A stretch of 64,000 nucleotides of DNA from Pseudarthrobacter defluvii (lineage in GTDB: Bacteria > Actinomycetota > Actinomycetes > Actinomycetales > Micrococcaceae), in the NCBI RefSeq assembly GCF_030816725.1, contig NZ_JAUSYG010000001.1, positions 3,658,001-3,722,000 of the forward strand, in the 5' to 3' direction. A program made the translations under genes and the position numbers. Positions 60,596-64,000 of the stretch are shown piece by piece (positions within the stretch are counted from its first letter, which is position 1; the number at the start of each line of letters is the position of its first letter). The notes under the pieces are model-generated. The model saw only the letters and a program-made list of their open reading frames with translations. It ran no database searches and was not told the origin of the DNA.

Positions 60596-62757
60596 AGCCT
60601 GCGCGCCTCCACGCCGGCCGCCATCCCTTCCACCGGGTAGGCCAGTGGCGGCCGCGGTTCGGCCAGGAGCTTCAGCCCCGGCGGGAGTCCCTCGATGGTG
60701 CCGGTCGATCCGGCGGCGCTGATGGTCACTCTGCTGGTATTCAGCAGGACGTTTTCCGCCCGGAACCTCCCCACGGTCTCCGGCAGGATCGGCGCCAGGT
60801 GCACCACCCCGCGGGTAAAGACGGGATCGAACCGCAGCAGGATCCGCGCAAGCTGCACCGGCGCTGCCGCTGCCCAGGCCTGCGGCGAGCATGCGGTGGG
60901 ATACGGAACAGGGCCGGGAAACTCGCCGCGGTCAAACCCGCAGAACAGCTCCGGCAGCCGGCCGTCAAAATGCCGGGCGGCATCGAGGATGCCCGAGGCC
61001 ACCCGCTTTGCCTCATCCACGAACCCGTACCGCATCAGCCCGGTGGCCACGAGTGCAGTGTCGTGCGGCCACACCGAGCCGTTGTGGTAGCTGACGGGGT
61101 TGTAGGCGCCCATGTCGGAAGCCAGGGTGCGGATGCCCCAGCCCGTGAACATCTGCGGGGACATCAGGTTCTCCATGACGGACCCGGCTTTGTCTTCGTC
61201 CACGACGCCCGTCCACAAGCAGTGGCCGATGTTGGAGGTCAATGCATCAACGTGCCGCTTGTCCTTGTCCAGCGCCACCGCAAAATAGCCTTTGTCCGGC
61301 AGCCAGAATTTCCTGTTGAACTCTTCTTTGAAGGCTGCCGCCTTTCCGGCCCAGTGTTGTTCCAGGCCTGAATCGCCGCTCCAGTGGGCCAGCAACGACC
61401 TGCCCAGGTAGGCGGCGTAGACATACGCCTGGACCTCGCAGAGGGCAATCGGGGCTTCCGCGATTGTTCCATCCGCGAAGTTGATCCCGTCCCAGGAGTC
61501 CTTCCAGCCCTGGTTCACCAGGCCATGGTCGTTGGGCCGGAGGTATTCCACAAAGCCGTCGCCGTCGCGGTCGCCGTACTTCTCGATCCACTCCAGCGCC
61601 CGGTCCGCGTGTGCCAGCAGTGGCTGGATCGCATCCCGGGACAGCCCCCACCGGCTCAGCTCGCCCAAGGTGGACACGAAAAGGGGGGTTGCGTCTGCCG
61701 TGCCATAGTATGCCGTGCCGCCCAGCGACAGACCCGCGGTGACACCAAGCCTGACCTCATGCGGAATACGGCCGGGTTCCTCCTCCGAATCCAGGTCCAC
61801 CTTTTTTCCCTGGATACCGGCCAGCGTCTGCAGCGTGCCCAGGGCGAGGTTGGGGTTGACCATCAGGCTCATGTAGGACGTCAGCAGCGAGTCCCGCCCG
61901 AACAACGCCATGAACCAGGGGGCTCCTGCCGCAACGGCAGCGCGGTCGGGATGATGGACGTCGAAGATCCGCAGGGCACCAAGATCACTCTGGCTCCTGT
62001 TGAGCACGTTCTGGAAGCTGGCATCCTCGATGCTGATCCGCGGAACGTTCTCTTCCCAGGCCAGGTGCCGGCGAACGCCCTCGCGGTGATGCGGCAGTTG
62101 GCCTTCCATGAACGGCTTTTCCGGTGCTTCCCCATTCACCAGCGGCACCACGATCACGCTGGTGGCCCATTTGCCCCTCGGAGGAATGGTGACCCGGAAA
62201 CGGAGGCCGTCCATGCCCACCTCTGCACCCCGGGCGCCGATGGCGGAACCCCGTTGCTGGCCATGGCGTGATGCTTCAATGATGAGCCTTCCATCCACCA
62301 CCGTGCGGATTGTGTCGTCCGCGCCTGTGGTCCGGCCGCCCTTCACTTCGAAGAGGTCGGCCTGGTCCGCATCCAGGAGGAGTTCGATGGCGCAATCAAC
62401 GGGTTCCGCTGCATAGTTCTGCAGGGTGATGTCATCCTGCAGGCCTGGTCCGATGTGCCGGGTCTGGCGGACCACCAGCGGACTGTCGAACCGGCCGCCC
62501 GGCCAGGTGGCACGGCCAACAAATGTTGCTTCAAAGGGCTGCGGCCGCTGCGCCGACAGCGGTTCGCGCAGTGATCCGTTGATGCGCAGCACCCAACGCG
62601 AAATGATCCGGGTGTCCTGGAAGAACGCGCCGTTCGTGCCGCCGTCGTGACTGATGTCACCGGTTCCGGCGGAGATACAAAAGGAAGAACCCTCCAGGAC
62701 GGTGATGGCGCCGACGTCCGATCCGGAGGCTTCGTTATCTTCATTCCAGGCGGTCAT
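60589..62757 (-). CDS. Amylo-alpha-1,6-glucosidase / glycogen debranching-type GH63-like enzyme
   Basis: A 722-residue cytoplasmic hydrolase. The N-terminal domain (about residues 1-220) is of the glycogen-debranching N-terminal type: FCISAGTGDISHDGGTNGAF, then FQDTRIISRWVLRIN. The C-terminal (alpha/alpha)6 barrel has WFMALFGRDSLLTSYMSLMV, EYLRPNDHGLVNQGWKDSWD and NPVSYHNGSVWPHDTALVAT, with acids typical of GH15/GH63-like catalysis. The natural glucan is unknown. It lies 81 bases downstream of a glycosyltransferase gene on the same strand, suggesting one operon of glucan turnover or synthesis. Confidence 0.88.
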   Translation of the reverse strand: MTAWNEDNEASGSDVGAITVLEGSSFCISAGTGDISHDGGTNGAFFQDTRIISRWVLRINGSLREPLSAQRPQPFEATFVGRATWPGGRFDSPLVVRQTRHIGPGLQDDITLQNYAAEPVDCAIELLLDADQADLFEVKGGRTTGADDTIRTVVDGRLIIEASRHGQQRGSAIGARGAEVGMDGLRFRVTIPPRGKWATSVIVVPLVNGEAPEKPFMEGQLPHHREGVRRHLAWEENVPRISIEDASFQNVLNRSQSDLGALRIFDVHHPDRAAVAAGAPWFMALFGRDSLLTSYMSLMVNPNLALGTLQTLAGIQGKKVDLDSEEEPGRIPHEVRLGVTAGLSLGGTAYYGTADATPLFVSTLGELSRWGLSRDAIQPLLAHADRALEWIEKYGDRDGDGFVEYLRPNDHGLVNQGWKDSWDGINFADGTIAEAPIALCEVQAYVYAAYLGRSLLAHWSGDSGLEQHWAGKAAAFKEEFNRKFWLPDKGYFAVALDKDKRHVDALTSNIGHCLWTGVVDEDKAGSVMENLMSPQMFTGWGIRTLASDMGAYNPVSYHNGSVWPHDTALVATGLMRYGFVDEAKRVASGILDAARHFDGRLPELFCGFDRGEFPGPVPYPTACSPQAWAAAAPVQLARILLRFDPVFTRGVVHLAPILPETVGRFRAENVLLNTSRVTISAAGSTGTIEGLPPGLKLLAEPRPPLAYPVEGMAAGVEARRLH

Positions 62758-62838
62758 GGGAGGACTCCATCCTGATGGGAAAGCTGCCCCGGCGGGCCGG
62801 GGAAAGCAGCGGTGTCCCTATCGATTCTGGTGCACCCG

Positions 62839-63879
62839 TCAATGATGCGGAACCCCTGGAGCCAACCTCCCTTCAATGAGCTGGCCATAGAGTTCAAGGT
62901 GCTTTGCGACCATCCGCTGCGCACTGAACCTGTCCTCCACATCCTTGCGGCAAGCGGCCCTGTCCAGCGCCGCAACTGCCGGCACCAGGGCTGCCAGTTC
63001 AGCAGTCGTGGCCAGGAAGCCCGTGCGTCCATGATCGACGATTTCGGGGGCGGAACCAATGGCTGTGCCTATCACCGGTGTCCCTGTCGCCAACGCCTCG
63101 ATCATGACCAGCCCGAATGGTTCTGCCCATTGGATGGGATTCAGGAAGGCGATGGCCTCCCCCATCAGCCGGTACTTCTTCGCGTCATCCACCTCGCCCA
63201 CAAAGTCCTCGTTCGGGCCGAGCATTGGTTCAATGACTTCCCGGAAGTAGCGGACCTCTTCCGGCTCGCGCATCTTGACCGCAATCTTGAGGTGAAGGCC
63301 GGCCTGCCGGGCGATGGTGATGGCTTCAAGCAGTCCCTTGTCCGGGCACGACCGGCCGACGAAACAAAGGTAGCCGCCGCTCCCGGTCCCTACCGGCACG
63401 GCTGAAAGGTCCATGCCATGGTGGATCACCCGGGTGACGGGAACCTCCGGAGCGCTCAACGCCTGGTCCCGCGAAATGGCAATCACGGCGCCCTTCCTGG
63501 CAGCGGCACGGTAAATGTCCACCGCCTGGGCGTGGATTGGGCCGTGGATGGTGGTGGCCACCGGCACCCCTCCCGGCCGGTGCAGGTAGAGGGGCCCCGC
63601 CAGGGTGTGGTCGTGGATGATGTCCACTTCCTGGAGCTCTTCATAGGCCCTGACCACATGGCTGAGCTCGGACAGGGTGGTACCCAGTCCCCCGTAGTCG
63701 GTGGGCCGCATCCCCGCGACGAGCTGCACCGGACACGTGCTGTCCGCCGGTGCAGCCAGCAGCACTTCATGGCCGGCATCGGCGAAGCCCCTGGCCAGCG
63801 TGTCCACTACTCGTTCCGTTCCGCCGTACGTTGCCGGTGGGACCGGAATCCACGGACCTGTGACAAGTCCAATCCGCAT
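62839..63879 (-). CDS. Glycosyltransferase family 4 protein
   Basis: A 346-residue GT-B glycosyltransferase. The N-terminal donor-like domain has MRIGLVTGPWIPVPPATYGG, TERVVDTLARGFADAGHEVL and HDHTLAGPLYL. The C-terminal domain has GGYLCFVGRSCPDKGLLEAI and the donor-sugar Glu motif EPFGLVMIEALATGTPVIGT. ATG at 63879 is favoured by GGGAGGCCAGGA; an extension of 19 codons is unlikely. It is the first gene of a pair with the glucosidase. Acceptor and donor sugars are unknown. Confidence 0.9.
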   Translation of the reverse strand: MRIGLVTGPWIPVPPATYGGTERVVDTLARGFADAGHEVLLAAPADSTCPVQLVAGMRPTDYGGLGTTLSELSHVVRAYEELQEVDIIHDHTLAGPLYLHRPGGVPVATTIHGPIHAQAVDIYRAAARKGAVIAISRDQALSAPEVPVTRVIHHGMDLSAVPVGTGSGGYLCFVGRSCPDKGLLEAITIARQAGLHLKIAVKMREPEEVRYFREVIEPMLGPNEDFVGEVDDAKKYRLMGEAIAFLNPIQWAEPFGLVMIEALATGTPVIGTAIGSAPEIVDHGRTGFLATTAELAALVPAVAALDRAACRKDVEDRFSAQRMVAKHLELYGQLIEGRLAPGVPHH

Positions 63880-64000
63880 TCCTGGCCTCCCAGGTTTGAC
63901 AGGCCGGGCTCCCCAGCTGGCCGGGCAATACCTCACCGGGCACTCATTGTCCGCCGCGGTGCTTCCACTTCAAGGGGCCCGCTGCTTGACCTCTGCTCCG

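Noticed and set aside
1..64000. tRNA, rRNA, CRISPR, phage or insertion sequence genes
   Set aside because: I looked for these while reading and saw no cloverleaf-like T-loop sequences, spaced direct repeats, transposase motifs or phage structural genes. A covariance-model search would be decisive for small RNAs.

Overview
The window looks like a chromosomal segment of a high-GC actinobacterium of the Micrococcaceae, most likely Arthrobacter or Pseudarthrobacter. Supporting signs are the very GC-rich third codon positions, a maleylpyruvate isomerase of the mycothiol-dependent type, an overlapping lhr-nei pair, a RamB-type regulator divergent from isocitrate lyase, and DUF4383, DUF4232 and DUF1775 proteins. 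I see no rRNA, tRNA, CRISPR array, intact insertion sequence or prophage. No gene-free stretch exceeds 300 bases.

Layout. 1-3468: sugar ABC transporter (lipoprotein binding protein, then a permease cut by the window edge) divergent from its LacI-type regulator, with a readable promoter/operator region. 3758-4294: a secreted protein of unknown role. 4386-8981: 3-hydroxybenzoate/gentisate catabolism. A 3-hydroxybenzoate 6-hydroxylase faces an operon of gentisate dioxygenase, fumarylpyruvate hydrolase and maleylpyruvate isomerase. Between them lie remnants of an aromatic-acid transporter and of a second gene, perhaps the regulator, which looks like a deletion scar. 9093-13357: an SDR, small envelope proteins, a YcnI-like copper-binding protein, a DUF4232 lipoprotein and a DUF4383 membrane protein. 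13550-15106: an FAD oxidoreductase fused to a Rieske domain. 15203-21206: the giant helicase Lhr overlapping a Nei-type glycosylase. 21264-25792: membrane proteins, an ArsR-SRPBCC pair, an RluA-type pseudouridine synthase, a macro-domain protein and DedA.

25886-28693: phosphoenolpyruvate carboxylase. 28807-39058: mixed metabolic and unknown genes, including an acyl-CoA dehydrogenase/SDR operon and a GH76 protein. 39146-42106: tRNA-guanine transglycosylase and a queuosine-precursor transporter, pointing to queuine or preQ1 salvage. 42304-44299: a TetR regulator with twin operators, an epimerase and a membrane protein. 44373-47086: a ThiD/PdxK-like kinase and pyruvate:quinone oxidoreductase. 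47261-52018: an MHS-family carboxylate transporter divergent from a response regulator, a histidine kinase and an orphan TAXI binding lipoprotein, probably one sensing and uptake module. 52776-57509: RamB divergent from aceA and aceB, the glyoxylate shunt. 57710-63879: a CynX/NimT-like transporter, a D-2-hydroxyacid dehydrogenase, a GNAT acetyltransferase and a glycosyltransferase/glucosidase operon.

The common theme is carbon-source flexibility: sugar uptake, aromatic acids, acetate and fatty-acid routes through the glyoxylate shunt, anaplerosis by PEP carboxylase, overflow at pyruvate, and dicarboxylate-type uptake. Intergenic regions carry several families of long palindromes. Most act plausibly as bidirectional terminators, but at least one family recurs as a dispersed repeat.
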